From contig NZ_JACWZY010000020.1 in NCBI RefSeq assembly GCF_014699005.1, positions 1-64,000 on the forward strand: DNA of 64,000 bases, written 5' to 3'. Source of the stretch: Spirosoma profusum. Its GTDB lineage: Bacteria > Bacteroidota > Bacteroidia > Cytophagales > Spirosomataceae. The position numbers were made by a program, and so were the translations under genes. A model generated the notes under the pieces. It was not told where the DNA came from and did not search any database. It worked only from the letters and a program-made list of their open reading frames with translations. Of the stretch, positions 51,607 to 60,835 are shown in pieces (position 1 is the stretch's first letter; every line of letters starts with the position of its first letter).

Positions 51607-52809
51607 ATGTTCCGGCCAATCCTACTTTCCGTCCTTACAGCTTTCCTGCTCGCTGCATGCAGTAGCGGCAAATCTGCCCTCAAACGAGGTGATTTCGACC
51701 TTGCCGTCAAAAAAGCCTCTCAACGGCTCAATCAGCCCCGTTTACTGTCGAAGCGGGGGCACGAGTTGGCCCCTTTAGTGCTCAGAGACGCTTTCAAACT
51801 AGCGTATGACCAGCATCAGGCAACGATTCGTCGGTTTTCATCAGCCAATCCAGTTAACTCCAGCCAGACACCCACGTTCCGTTGGGAGACGGTTTATCAG
51901 GAATACGGCCAGCTTCAGGCATTAACCGATAATGCCCGGGCTGGTAACTGTGCAGCCTGCGCCGAATGGCTGGCTACATACCCTACTTCCTATGTCGAAC
52001 AGCAGCGTGAAATCCGGCAGTTGGCAGCGGCCGACCGTTACGACGTTGCGGAGCAGGCGTTTGCTTATCGGGAAGACGACCGGTTAGCCGCCAAGGATGC
52101 TTACCTAAACTATCGAAAAGCCATTGACTGGGTACCCGATTTTCGGCAGGCGCGGGGCAAAGCCGAGGATGCCCTTCCCTTTGCGATTCTGCGCGTCGTG
52201 ATTGAACCCCTGAGTCCAAGTCATGAATTAGACAGATCTGATAGTAACGAATTACAGCGGCTTATATCCCGGCAAATTGGTCAACAGACAGCCCCATCAA
52301 CTTTTGTGCGGTTTTATCCCCCTGATACGCGAGGAAGCGAATTCGTACCCGGCGATGGGCACCCGATTCATCAGGCTATCCAGATGGTTGTGAGTGGCTA
52401 CACGCCCTCTCTCGAAAATACGTCATCGACTTGTACAACCGTTTATAGCAATCAGGAATACAAAGTGGGCGAGAAAAAAATCAATGACTCCACTAAAGTG
52501 GATATCAAAGAAAAAGTAAAAGGCACGCTTACTACGTACCGCCGGGAAATCCACGCAAGTTTGGACATGCGCATGCGGGCCATCGATACCCAAACCGGAA
52601 AGGTCTTGTGGGAAGAGCCTATCGGAGAAACGCGCAACTGGGCTACCGAATGGCAGACGTTTAGTGGCGACGACCGCGCCCTCAATGGTCAGTCATTGGC
52701 AACCGCCAACGCCTTCCCGCCTTCCCGTTGGCAGTTACTCGATAGTATGCGCGACGACCTGGCCAGTAGTATAGCCAGCCGATTACGCTCCCGTTACTCT
52801 AGAGAGTGA
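51607..52809 (+). CDS. Hypothetical lipoprotein
   Basis: Lipoprotein of 400 residues. The signal ends in a lipobox LLAACSS (Cys at about residue 18). Residues 25-200 are helical, with TPR-like content (LKRGDFDLAVKKASQRL, RYDVAEQAFAYREDD). The C-terminal half is beta-rich with RREIHASLDMRMRAIDTQTG and LWEEPIGETRNWATEWQTFSGD, reminiscent of outer-membrane assembly or curli-type lipoproteins. No family name can be given. The TGA stop lies in the left arm of the following palindrome. Confidence 0.75.
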   Translation: MFRPILLSVLTAFLLAACSSGKSALKRGDFDLAVKKASQRLNQPRLLSKRGHELAPLVLRDAFKLAYDQHQATIRRFSSANPVNSSQTPTFRWETVYQEYGQLQALTDNARAGNCAACAEWLATYPTSYVEQQREIRQLAAADRYDVAEQAFAYREDDRLAAKDAYLNYRKAIDWVPDFRQARGKAEDALPFAILRVVIEPLSPSHELDRSDSNELQRLISRQIGQQTAPSTFVRFYPPDTRGSEFVPGDGHPIHQAIQMVVSGYTPSLENTSSTCTTVYSNQEYKVGEKKINDSTKVDIKEKVKGTLTTYRREIHASLDMRMRAIDTQTGKVLWEEPIGETRNWATEWQTFSGDDRALNGQSLATANAFPPSRWQLLDSMRDDLASSIASRLRSRYSRE

Positions 52810-52852
52810 TGAGTTGGCTGACGCACTCATCACTTATCGTTCATCACTCCAC
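52806..52852. repeat. Heptamer palindrome at the lipoprotein stop
   Basis: GTGATGAGT (52806-52814) pairs with ACTCATCAC (52825-52833). From 52825 the units are ACTCATC, ACTTATC, GTTCATC, ACTCCAC, an exact 7-nt period. The unit family matches 13231-13338. It separates converging genes. Confidence 0.8.
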
Positions 52853-52854
52853 AC

Positions 52855-53772
52855 TCAGCTTTTCCAGTCGAGCTGGATTTTACGGCCTGTTTCGGCGGCC
52901 TGGAGAATGGCTTCAATCAACTTTATATCCTTCCAGCCTTCTTCGCCTGAGGCTTCGGGTTTTGTATTTGACCGAATAGACTGGACAAAGGCGTCCATTT
53001 GAGCAATCTGCTGGTAATGAGGGGATAGAACGTCCATAGCGCCTTTGCTGGTAACTCCCTGAGCGCCTGTAGCATTATATGCCGGTTCGAGCTTATACCA
53101 GCCCCAGCGTTCGCAGGTAACGTAGAGCCGGTCGACATAAGATGAATACGTAGTACGGCAATCAGCAATGGTGCCACCCGGAAACTCAAACTGCCAGAAC
53201 ACCATCTCATGAACGTCTTTAAAATGTTCCTTGTCATACGTAAACGCCTGCGCCGTAACGTTGATAGGATCAAGATTGAGCGCCCGGCGAGCGCCCTGAA
53301 TGGCATAGACACCCAAATCCATGATGGCTCCTCCCCCACCAATTTTTTTATCTAATCGCCAGGAGTTTGGCCCGGGAACAGTGAAGCCTAAGGCGGACTC
53401 GATCACTTTTACAGGCCCGAATTCCTTCGCGGCCACCAACCGACGTAGTTCCAGATGATGAGGCTCAAAATAGAGTCGGTAACCTACTGATAACTGAACA
53501 CCCGCTTTTTCGCAGGCAAGAATCATCTGCCGGGCTTCGGTGGTGTTCATAGCCATCGGCTTTTCACAGATAACATGTTTACCCGCCTGAGCAGCCCGTA
53601 TGGTGTATTCGGCGTGCAGAAAATTGGGAAGTACTACGTAGATGATGTCAATATCCGGATTGTTCCGAATCTGGTCGAAATTCTGGTAGTTATAGATGTT
53701 TTTGGCCGGAATGTTGTATTTCTCTGCCCAGATTTTCGCCGAGAAATGAGCGCGGACATGAGCTATATGATT
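52855..53772 (-). pseudogene. 5'-truncated Gfo/Idh/MocA oxidoreductase
   Basis: The frame is open from a TGA at 53773-53775 to 52855 and encodes about 305 residues with good family similarity: AKIWAEKYNIPAKNIYNYQ, IDIIYVVLPNFLHAEYTIRA, GKHVICEKPMAMNTTEARQ, MDLGVYAIQGARR. The N-terminal Rossmann GxGxxG strand and the first 60 or so residues (and any signal) are missing. Only about 20 bp separate the frame from the terminator of the DEAD-box gene, and no in-frame ATG precedes the EKPMA motif (53556 would leave only 233 residues). It is most likely a deletion remnant that still looks well conserved, hence recent. Confidence 0.75.
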
Positions 53773-53785
53773 TCAGTAAAGAACA

Positions 53786-53822
53786 TAAAAAAAGGCAGCC
53801 CGTTGCAAACATCAGGCTGCCT
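53786..53822 (-). terminator. Terminator of the DEAD-box helicase gene
   Basis: On the minus strand AGGCAGCC (53822-53815) pairs with GGCTGCCT (53800-53793), loop TGATGTTTGCAACG, followed by seven T. It lies 19 bp past the helicase stop and abuts the truncated Gfo/Idh frame. Confidence 0.9.
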
Positions 53823-53840
53823 AAATGCTGGAAAAGCGAA

Positions 53841-55358
53841 CTACTCCCCTGCCGAAACGGATGGTACGGAAACGGGATTAGCTTCTGATGTACGTCCTTC
53901 TTTACGGGGTCCACGTCGACGTTTTTTTCGTTTTGACGCCTTATCCTGACCAGCGGCATTATTTGCTACGTTCAGGCCAGGGTCACTTCCCGTCACCGCT
54001 TCAGTTTGCGGTTTTGGGGTTATTTCTGCACGATTACGTCGGTGATCACTACGTCCTTCCTGATGTTCACCAGTAGGCGTTCCTTCCTGACTTTGTCGTG
54101 GATTGTCACCCCGTCCTCGCTTCCGATTTTTATTTCGTGTATTATCCCCCCGACGGCCTTCCTGTCGAGGAGGATCGCCACGTCGTCCACTGAATCGGCG
54201 GGGATCGAACACGGGCGATTTACCCAGACCCAGTTCTTCCGTAATGGATTGCTTGTCGACTTCCCGCTCGATTAGTTTCTCAATACGGGTAATTCGGTTC
54301 TGGTCCTGATCACTGATGAACGTAATGGCTGTGCCCGTCGTGGCCGCCCGAGCGGTACGTCCGATGCGGTGAACGTAATCCTCGGCATCACGCGGAATGT
54401 CGTAATTCACTACGTGTGTCAGGTTGTCAATATCAATTCCTCGCGACAGTACGTCGGTAGCGACCAGAATCGGGAACGCTTTATTTTTAAAATCACGTAG
54501 CACGACCTCGCGGGCGTCCTGCTCCAAATCTGAGCTAATACCACGTGCTTCATAGTTAAGCTTACTCAACGCACGAACGATACTGTTTACTTCGGCTTTC
54601 TTCGACGTAAACAGCACCATGCTCTGCACCGGTTTCGGGCTGTTAGTAATCAGGTGAGCCAGCAAGGGTAATTTCTGGTTATCGTAAGCCAGGTAGAACT
54701 GTTGATCGATACCAGCCGCCGGTTTCGACACCGCCAGCCGAATTTCTTCGGGATCCTGTAGAATTCGCTTCGAGAATTCCCGAATTTTATTTGGCATCGT
54801 GGCCGAAAACAGCAGCGTCTGCCGTTTCACAGGTATCTTGGCCACAATGTTCAGAATATCGTCGGAGAAGCCCATATCAAGCATCTTGTCGGCTTCATCA
54901 AGCACCAGATAATCGAGCTTACCAAAATCGACGTAGCCTAGTTGCATATGAGCAATCAGTCGTCCTGGTGTGGCAATAATGATGTCGGCACCCGTTTCGA
55001 GCGCCTTGCGTTGTTTGTCCCAATCGTCGCCTTTGCCGCCCCCGTAGATGGCTATGCTGTTGGCTTCTACAAAATAACCGAATCCTTCTACCTGCTCGTC
55101 AATCTGTTTGGCCAGCTCGCGCGTGGGCACCAGAATGAGCGTACTGGTATGGTCGTGATTGGTGTGGGAAATACGGTCGAGCAGGGGAATCAGGTAGGCG
55201 GCTGTTTTACCGGTACCGGTCTGAGCACTGGCGATGAGGTCGCGCCCTTCGAGAATTTTAGGGATAGCCAGTTCCTGAATGGGCGTGGCTTTAAGGTAGT
55301 TCATGGCATCTACACCGGCCAGCAGGTCGTCATGCAGATTAAATTCCTGAAATGTCAA
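53841..55358 (-). CDS. DEAD-box ATP-dependent RNA helicase, RhlE-like
   Basis: RNA helicase of 505 residues. The Q motif (FQEFNLHDDLL..ATPIQ) opens the chain, then SAQTGTGKT (Walker A, near residue 45), PTRELAKQ, VLDEADKMLDMGF (DEAD box), SATMP, ATDVLSRGIDI and YVHRIGRTARA. The last 120 residues are a basic, disordered tail rich in RGD/RRGD and KKRRRGPRKEG, as in Bacteroidota RhlE/DeaD proteins, used for RNA binding. It works in ribosome assembly or cold-shock RNA unwinding. A perfect -7 word lies about 90 bp upstream of the start. Confidence 0.94.
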   Translation of the reverse strand: MTFQEFNLHDDLLAGVDAMNYLKATPIQELAIPKILEGRDLIASAQTGTGKTAAYLIPLLDRISHTNHDHTSTLILVPTRELAKQIDEQVEGFGYFVEANSIAIYGGGKGDDWDKQRKALETGADIIIATPGRLIAHMQLGYVDFGKLDYLVLDEADKMLDMGFSDDILNIVAKIPVKRQTLLFSATMPNKIREFSKRILQDPEEIRLAVSKPAAGIDQQFYLAYDNQKLPLLAHLITNSPKPVQSMVLFTSKKAEVNSIVRALSKLNYEARGISSDLEQDAREVVLRDFKNKAFPILVATDVLSRGIDIDNLTHVVNYDIPRDAEDYVHRIGRTARAATTGTAITFISDQDQNRITRIEKLIEREVDKQSITEELGLGKSPVFDPRRFSGRRGDPPRQEGRRGDNTRNKNRKRGRGDNPRQSQEGTPTGEHQEGRSDHRRNRAEITPKPQTEAVTGSDPGLNVANNAAGQDKASKRKKRRRGPRKEGRTSEANPVSVPSVSAGE

Positions 55359-55449
55359 GGTACAGCTTCGTAAAAGTGAAAAACGCTGACCTTAACTTCC
55401 CGGCCAGCAAACCGTCGCTGCGTTGCAACGACACTACATCGATTTGAAA

Positions 55450-55457
55450 CAAATATA
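55450..55457 (-). promoter_or_regulatory. -7 element for the DEAD-box helicase gene
   Basis: The minus-strand word TATATTTG matches the Bacteroidota -7 consensus TAnnTTTG exactly. A TTG at the -33 spacing is not obvious. It would give a leader of about 85 nt, and long leaders are common on cold-responsive helicase mRNAs. Confidence 0.45.
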
Positions 55458-55587
55458 TTAAAAAAGAGCGAATTTTCCTCGATTTGCGTCTTTCTTAGGA
55501 CCGGCTTATTACTTAGTAGGTTAACTACTGATAATAACCTTCCCTTGGTATGCCAGTTATACCAGCAGAAAGGTTGTTCCATTACTT

Positions 55588-56685
55588 ATGAGAAACTTGT
55601 TTATTTTCAGCGCTCTGATTCTCGGCAGGCCCTTGGTTTCTGCTCAATCGACTCCAGCCGGTAAACTGGAAACGGTTGCAGAATTTGGCAAACATCAGTG
55701 CATTGGTTTAGCCGTTGCCCAGCCCACAGCCGCCAGTCCTGCCCGGATTTTCGTTACGTTCCCGAAGAATCCGGACAATTACGATTATGGCTTGGCCGAG
55801 ATACGTAATGGTCAGCGCCACCCCTATCCAAACGCCGAATGGAATCAGTGGGATTCACTGAATCCGCAGAACCGATTCATGAATGTGCAGGCCCTTTTCG
55901 TGGATCAGACCAATGCGCTCTGGGTACTCGACCCCTCTAACCCATCCGGCCAGAAAGCGATCCCAACGGGTATCAAACTTCTGAAAATCAATCTAAAAAC
56001 GAATCAGGTTGAAAAAATTTACCGTTTCGAAGATTTACCACGCGACCGACTCGGTTTGAACGATGTACAAATTGATACGCGCCGTCAGAAAGCGTATTTG
56101 TCGGCCCCCGGACGAGCGGCTATTGTTGTACTCGATCTGGTTTCCGGCAAAAGCAGACTCGTACTGGAAAGCGACAAAGCCACGAAAGCCGATCCAAACT
56201 TTGTGCTACGTATCGACGATAAGGAAGTCCGTGACAAACAGGGCGTTCCGTTCAGTAGTAACGTCAACGGTATTGCACTTACGCATGATTTCAAGTACCT
56301 CTATTTCCGCCCCATCACCCAAACGAAGCTGTTTCGTATTACCGTCGACGACCTCACTAATCCAAACGTATCGCCAGCCGATCTTTCATCACGCGTGGAG
56401 ACGGTAGGGGAAACAGGCGTATCGCATGGCATGATTGCCGATAAAAAAGGGAATGTTTACCTGACTGATTCACCCGACAAAGCCATCCGTTATTTCACTC
56501 CTGACCGTCAATTGAAAATGCTTGTTCAGGACAATCGCCTGCTTTGGCCAGACAGTTTTGGCATCGGCGCAGACGGCTATCTATACGTAACGACGGCCCA
56601 GATTCAACGTACCAAACGCTATAACGACGGACAGGATAAAGTCGATTACCCATTTCGACTGTTTCGAGTTAAGTTGCCGAACTAG
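55588..56685 (+). CDS. Secreted MRJP/yellow-like beta-propeller protein
   Basis: Exported protein of 365 residues with a signal peptide ending near SAQST. The body fits the major-royal-jelly/yellow family (PF03022): IFVTFPKNPDNYDYGLAEI, NRFMNVQALFVDQTNALWVLDP, LNDVQIDTRRQKAYLSAPG, and FGIGADGYLYVTTAQIQR. The family forms a six-bladed propeller, related to gluconolactonases, and mostly binds small ligands. Possible lactonase activity is inference. It precedes the TonB receptor by 69 bp in the same direction. Confidence 0.87.
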   Translation: MRNLFIFSALILGRPLVSAQSTPAGKLETVAEFGKHQCIGLAVAQPTAASPARIFVTFPKNPDNYDYGLAEIRNGQRHPYPNAEWNQWDSLNPQNRFMNVQALFVDQTNALWVLDPSNPSGQKAIPTGIKLLKINLKTNQVEKIYRFEDLPRDRLGLNDVQIDTRRQKAYLSAPGRAAIVVLDLVSGKSRLVLESDKATKADPNFVLRIDDKEVRDKQGVPFSSNVNGIALTHDFKYLYFRPITQTKLFRITVDDLTNPNVSPADLSSRVETVGETGVSHGMIADKKGNVYLTDSPDKAIRYFTPDRQLKMLVQDNRLLWPDSFGIGADGYLYVTTAQIQRTKRYNDGQDKVDYPFRLFRVKLPN

Positions 56686-56754
56686 TTAACGTAACGGTAG
56701 GTTCACATCAAATACAGCTTTCCAGTTTACATTTACGCTACCTGCTGTAGCTCC

Positions 56755-58839
56755 ATGCAAAATTACTACTCACTTATTGGCCTTCTTGCCATTCTTTTCA
56801 GCACTTCCGGGGTGTATGCTCAGGAGACTCAATCTTCGCTGGACGATACGTTACATCTTAATGAAGTCATTGTGCGGGGCTATGCTACAAACCGGCGTTT
56901 GCTGGAAACACCAGCTTCGGTTGGCTTACTCACACGTCGGGATTTGAACCAGCGATTTGGTACGCCTACGCTCGTACCGGCGCTCAATACGTTGCCGGGT
57001 GTGCGGGCCGATGAACGGTCGCCGGGGAGTTACCGACTGGCCATTCGGGGGAGCGCTATCCGGTCACCGTTTGGTGTTCGGAATATCAAGGCGTACTGGA
57101 ACGAAATGCCGCTCACTGATGCCGGTGGAAACACTCCTTTGAATGCGCTCGATGTGCGGGCTTTAGGCCGGATTGAAGTTATTAAAGGGCCGTCGGGAAG
57201 TTTGTATGGGGCTGGTACGGGCGGTACGATTCTGTTCAATGGGTTAACGGTTCCCGTCGACAAAAGTAGTGTTGAGATTTCTGCACTAGGCGGCAGTTAC
57301 GGACTTTTTGGCAATGGCATTTCATTACAAACGGGCAAAAACAATTCCGCTATTTCGCTCAATTACAATCATTTGCAGAGCGATGGCTACCGCGATCAGA
57401 GTGCCGTAGTACGTGATAATCTGAGTTTTGCCGGGTCGTTTAATGTGAGCCCGAAACGAACGGTTTCAATACTGGGTTTTTATTCGGATTTACACTACCA
57501 AACGCCCGGCGGACTAAACGAAGCACAATTCAAAGCTAATCCAAGAGCCGCCCGACCCGCTACACCAACCCTTCCCGGCAGTATCGAACAGCAGGCAGGT
57601 ATTTACCAGAAAATCGGGTATCTGGGCGTTTCGCACGAATATCGCTGGAACGACCGCATTCAAAATACAACCGTCATTTTCGGTTCACACACCGATTTCG
57701 CCAACCCATTCATTACTAACTTCGAGAGACGTACTGATCAGGGACTCGGCGGGCGGACAATCACTCAATTCCGATTCCCGAACAGTCCGTTACCAGCGAC
57801 CGTAACTGTTGGGGCCGAACTGCTACGTACCTTCACCGTCGACCGGAATTTTGGAAATCGACGTGGCGTTGCTGATACCATTCAAACCGACGAGGAACTG
57901 ACCGCCCGTCAATCCACGGTATTCTTACAGGCCGAAGTCGAACTACCAGCCCGGTTTCGGTTAACAGCCGGACTGAGTCGTAATGATGGGCAGTACGGAT
58001 TTACGCGCTTTCCGATACGTACCGGCAATCCACCCGCTACGTTGCTGACCCGCAATTTCGCCCCCGTTTGGTTGCCACGTCTGGCGTTGCTACGTACATT
58101 TGGGCAGAACGTTTCGGCTTTTCTCAGTATCAGTACTGGGTATTCGGCACCTTCGAGTCAGGAGGTTCGGCCGTCGGCGGGGGGCTTCAATACCAGCCTG
58201 AATGCCGAACGCGGGACCAGTTATGAAGTAGGCTTGCGGGGTTCAGCGATGGCCAATCGATTGCATTTTGACGTAGCATTCTATCAGCTTCAACTTAGCG
58301 AAACCATTGTTCGTCGGTCAGATGCGGCCGGCGCTGAATATTTTGTCAACGCAGGACGTACCGACCAACTTGGGCTTGAGGCACAGGCCAGTTACGACGT
58401 ACGATTTACAAGTGGGGAACTACGATTCTGGAATAACCTGACCCTGACCAATTACCGATTCCGCGACTACCAGCAAGGTGCCACCGATCTGTCGAATAAC
58501 CGGATTCCGGGCGTAGCGCCTGTCACGAACGTAACGGGCATCGACGCTGAATTTAAACCTGGACTTTACGCTCACCTGACGTATCAGTACCTCAATCCAT
58601 TCGCCCTCAACGACGCGAATGCGGCTTTCTCTTCACCTACCCGTCTACTTCAGGGAACGCTGGGCTTTCGACGAAATCTGGGGCAACACTGGACGCTGGA
58701 CCTCTACGTTAGTGGCGATAACTTGCTGAATCAGACCTATTCACTGGGTTACGATCTCAACGCCGTTGGTAATCGTTACTTCAATGCATCTCCCGCCCGA
58801 AACATCATGGCCGGCGTTCGATTGGGTGTAAAGTGGTAA
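56755..58839 (+). CDS. TonB-dependent outer-membrane receptor
   Basis: Outer-membrane receptor of 694 residues with a signal peptide to about YAQET. There is no CarboxypepD-like N-domain. The TonB-box-like LHLNEVIVRGYATN and plug domain (45-160) have IRGSAIRSPFGVRNI, RIEVIKGPSGSLYGAGTGGTI and the usual barrel follows, ending in NIMAGVRLGVKW with a terminal aromatic. The length is typical of siderophore or cofactor receptors (FecA-type) rather than SusC. The ligand is unknown. It may share a transcript with the MRJP-like gene and converges with the dehydrogenase gene. Confidence 0.92.
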   Translation: MQNYYSLIGLLAILFSTSGVYAQETQSSLDDTLHLNEVIVRGYATNRRLLETPASVGLLTRRDLNQRFGTPTLVPALNTLPGVRADERSPGSYRLAIRGSAIRSPFGVRNIKAYWNEMPLTDAGGNTPLNALDVRALGRIEVIKGPSGSLYGAGTGGTILFNGLTVPVDKSSVEISALGGSYGLFGNGISLQTGKNNSAISLNYNHLQSDGYRDQSAVVRDNLSFAGSFNVSPKRTVSILGFYSDLHYQTPGGLNEAQFKANPRAARPATPTLPGSIEQQAGIYQKIGYLGVSHEYRWNDRIQNTTVIFGSHTDFANPFITNFERRTDQGLGGRTITQFRFPNSPLPATVTVGAELLRTFTVDRNFGNRRGVADTIQTDEELTARQSTVFLQAEVELPARFRLTAGLSRNDGQYGFTRFPIRTGNPPATLLTRNFAPVWLPRLALLRTFGQNVSAFLSISTGYSAPSSQEVRPSAGGFNTSLNAERGTSYEVGLRGSAMANRLHFDVAFYQLQLSETIVRRSDAAGAEYFVNAGRTDQLGLEAQASYDVRFTSGELRFWNNLTLTNYRFRDYQQGATDLSNNRIPGVAPVTNVTGIDAEFKPGLYAHLTYQYLNPFALNDANAAFSSPTRLLQGTLGFRRNLGQHWTLDLYVSGDNLLNQTYSLGYDLNAVGNRYFNASPARNIMAGVRLGVKW

Positions 58840-58840
58840 A

Positions 58841-59857
58841 TCAGTCCACTTCTACCATCGCTTTAATAACGCCGTTGGCCGGGTCAAGCCAGCCCGCGAA
58901 TTCGTCGCTTACCTGTCCGAACGTAACACGGTGGGTGATGTACGTAATGGGGTCAATCAGTCCGTTTTTCAGAGACGTAACGACGTGTTCAAAATCCTGT
59001 CGAGTGGCGTTTCGGCTGCTCATCACTGCTGCTTCCCGCTTGTGAAACTCCGGGTGGCTGAACGAAACTTCCCCTCGCTGTAAACCTACCAATACGTAAC
59101 GCCCTCCGTGAGCCATGTACTGGAAAGCGTTGTTGATAGCCCGTTGGCTACCGGTAGCGTCGATGATCACGGTGGGCATTTCACCATTGGTTATAGCCAT
59201 TAACTGTTCCGTTACGTCTGGAGCAGTTGCCACAATGGTCTGTGCTACGTTCAGGCGATTGCGACAAAAGCCTAAACGGCTCTCGTTGATATCCAGCGCT
59301 ATTACGTTGCCACCCGCAATCCGGGCAAATTCCATGACGCCTAATCCAATGGGGCCAGCTCCAATCACCAGCACCCACTCGTCAGGCTGCACATCCGCCC
59401 GCCGAACGCCATGCGCGCCAATAGAGAGCGGTTCGATAAGTGCCAGTTCGTCGAAACTCAGTCCATCGCCATGTACTAATAATCGGGTTGGTACGGACAA
59501 ATATTCGACCATACCGCCATCAGAATGAACTCCAAACACATTGAGGCTGGCACAGCAATTCGTTTTACCCATCCGACAGGCAACGCAATGCCCACAGTTG
59601 ATGTAAGGCAGGAACGTAACGGCTTCACCCGGTAGAAATTCCGACGTATCGTCCGTTTCTACGACTTCGCCAGCCAGTTCATGGCCCAGGATTCGGGGGT
59701 AGTTGAAAAATGGCTGCGTACCTTCAAAGGCGTGCAGATCAGTGCCGCAAATACCGATTCGTCGGATGCGTAACAGGGTATTGCCAGCTGTACGTTCAGG
59801 TATTACACCCGTTTGATACGTGAGCGTTCCAGGGGTTGTACAGACTAATGTTTGCAT
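58841..59857 (-). CDS. Zinc-dependent alcohol/sugar dehydrogenase
   Basis: Medium-chain dehydrogenase of 338 residues. The start at 59857 (MQTLVCTTPGTLTYQTG) is chosen because the longer frame runs through a palindrome and antisense sequence. Catalytic zinc ligands appear in GICGTDLHAFEG and GHELAGEVVE, the structural zinc Cys in INCGHCVACRMGKTNCC, and the Rossmann site in VIGAGPIGLGVMEFA. It resembles threonine/L-galactonate/sorbitol-type dehydrogenases. With the SDR and FucP-like carrier beside it, oxidation of a deoxy-sugar acid or polyol is likely. It is the last gene of that leftward set. Confidence 0.9.
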   Translation of the reverse strand: MQTLVCTTPGTLTYQTGVIPERTAGNTLLRIRRIGICGTDLHAFEGTQPFFNYPRILGHELAGEVVETDDTSEFLPGEAVTFLPYINCGHCVACRMGKTNCCASLNVFGVHSDGGMVEYLSVPTRLLVHGDGLSFDELALIEPLSIGAHGVRRADVQPDEWVLVIGAGPIGLGVMEFARIAGGNVIALDINESRLGFCRNRLNVAQTIVATAPDVTEQLMAITNGEMPTVIIDATGSQRAINNAFQYMAHGGRYVLVGLQRGEVSFSHPEFHKREAAVMSSRNATRQDFEHVVTSLKNGLIDPITYITHRVTFGQVSDEFAGWLDPANGVIKAMVEVD

Positions 59858-59878
59858 AATTTTAATGATAGATCCCGA

Positions 59879-59917
59879 CAGGCTCCGGCCGCCCCGCGCC
59901 GAAGCGGCCGGAGCCTG
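59879..59917. repeat. 14-bp GC-rich inverted repeat
   Basis: CAGGCTCCGGCCGC (59879-59892) pairs with GCGGCCGGAGCCTG (59904-59917). It lies between the SDR stop and the dehydrogenase start. No T-run follows, so it may be an intra-operon processing hairpin or a mobile palindrome like 3244-3324. Confidence 0.8.
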
Positions 59918-59924
59918 CGTTACT

Positions 59925-60716
59925 TTAAGAAGCGTTTGCCAGGGCGCGGTCGAGGTGGACGTAGCCACCATCGACGTAAAGCAATTGGCCGGTTGTATGG
60001 CTTGAACGAGATGACAGCAAAAACGCCGTTGTGTTGGCAATTTCCTCCGCCGTCGTCATTCGGTTTTCAAGCGGAATTTTAGCGACAATCGACGCCAGTT
60101 TTTCTTCAGGATTGGGTAACGTCTGAATCCATTTTTCATACAGTGGCGTCCAGCATTCAGCTACGATGATGGCATTGACCCGGATGCCGTATTTCAACAA
60201 TTCGACGGCCCATTCGCGGGTGAGAGCATTACGTCCGCCGTTAGCCGCTGCGTACGCCGACGTTCCGCCCTGTCCGGTTTCAGCGGTTTTGGAACTGATA
60301 TTGACAATCGCTCCTTTCGATTCTTTCAGTGCAGGTAGTGCGTGGTGAACGATCAGGTAGTAATGCACCAGATTTTTGTGCAACGACGCCATAAAAGCCT
60401 CATAATTACCAGTTTCGAGGCCAACGCCATCGTTTACACCAGCGTTGTTAACAACGCCGTCGATACGTCCGAACTGCGCCAGTGCCGCCTGTATGGCCTT
60501 CTCCGATTCTTCGGGCTGAGTGAGTTCAGCGACAATTTGAAACGCCTGTTGGCCAGCCTCTTCAACCTCAGCAACTACTTTTTGGTTGTCGGCTTCGTTA
60601 CGTCCGATGATTACCGGAATGGCTCCTTCGGCTGCCAGCACCTTTACAATGCCTTCGCCAATGCCTTTGGCGCCACCCGTTACAAGAATGACTTTATTTT
60701 GCAGGTTTAGATCCAT
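59925..60716 (-). CDS. Short-chain dehydrogenase, L-fucose dehydrogenase type
   Basis: SDR protein of 263 residues. Cofactor site: VTGGAKGIGEGIVK; NNAGVNDGVG follows. The catalytic segment has Ser in NISSKTAETGQGGTS and Tyr in SAYAAANGG. At the lysine position of YxxxK the codon AAC encodes Asn, so the usual catalytic Lys is missing. The flanks are otherwise like Bacteroidota L-fucose/KDF dehydrogenases (RNALTREWAVEL, ECWTPLYEKWI). The activity must be altered or the Lys replaced by another residue. It sits in a leftward set with a Zn-dehydrogenase and, further upstream, a FucP-like carrier. Confidence 0.85.
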   Translation of the reverse strand: MDLNLQNKVILVTGGAKGIGEGIVKVLAAEGAIPVIIGRNEADNQKVVAEVEEAGQQAFQIVAELTQPEESEKAIQAALAQFGRIDGVVNNAGVNDGVGLETGNYEAFMASLHKNLVHYYLIVHHALPALKESKGAIVNISSKTAETGQGGTSAYAAANGGRNALTREWAVELLKYGIRVNAIIVAECWTPLYEKWIQTLPNPEEKLASIVAKIPLENRMTTAEEIANTTAFLLSSRSSHTTGQLLYVDGGYVHLDRALANAS

Positions 60717-60835
60717 TTGTACTACGTTTTGATATGCTCGGCTTGTACTAAACGTACTGCGCCTATATTGGTAAAAAGGTGAAAATTAGAAATCTCTTGT
60801 CAACGACTTTGTAAACTAGTTCAGGAATCAAAAGT

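Noticed and set aside
59858..60040. N-terminal extension of the Zn-dehydrogenase
   Set aside because: The extra 61 codons overlap the SDR 3' end and a palindrome and are not dehydrogenase-like; ATG 59857 gives the family length.
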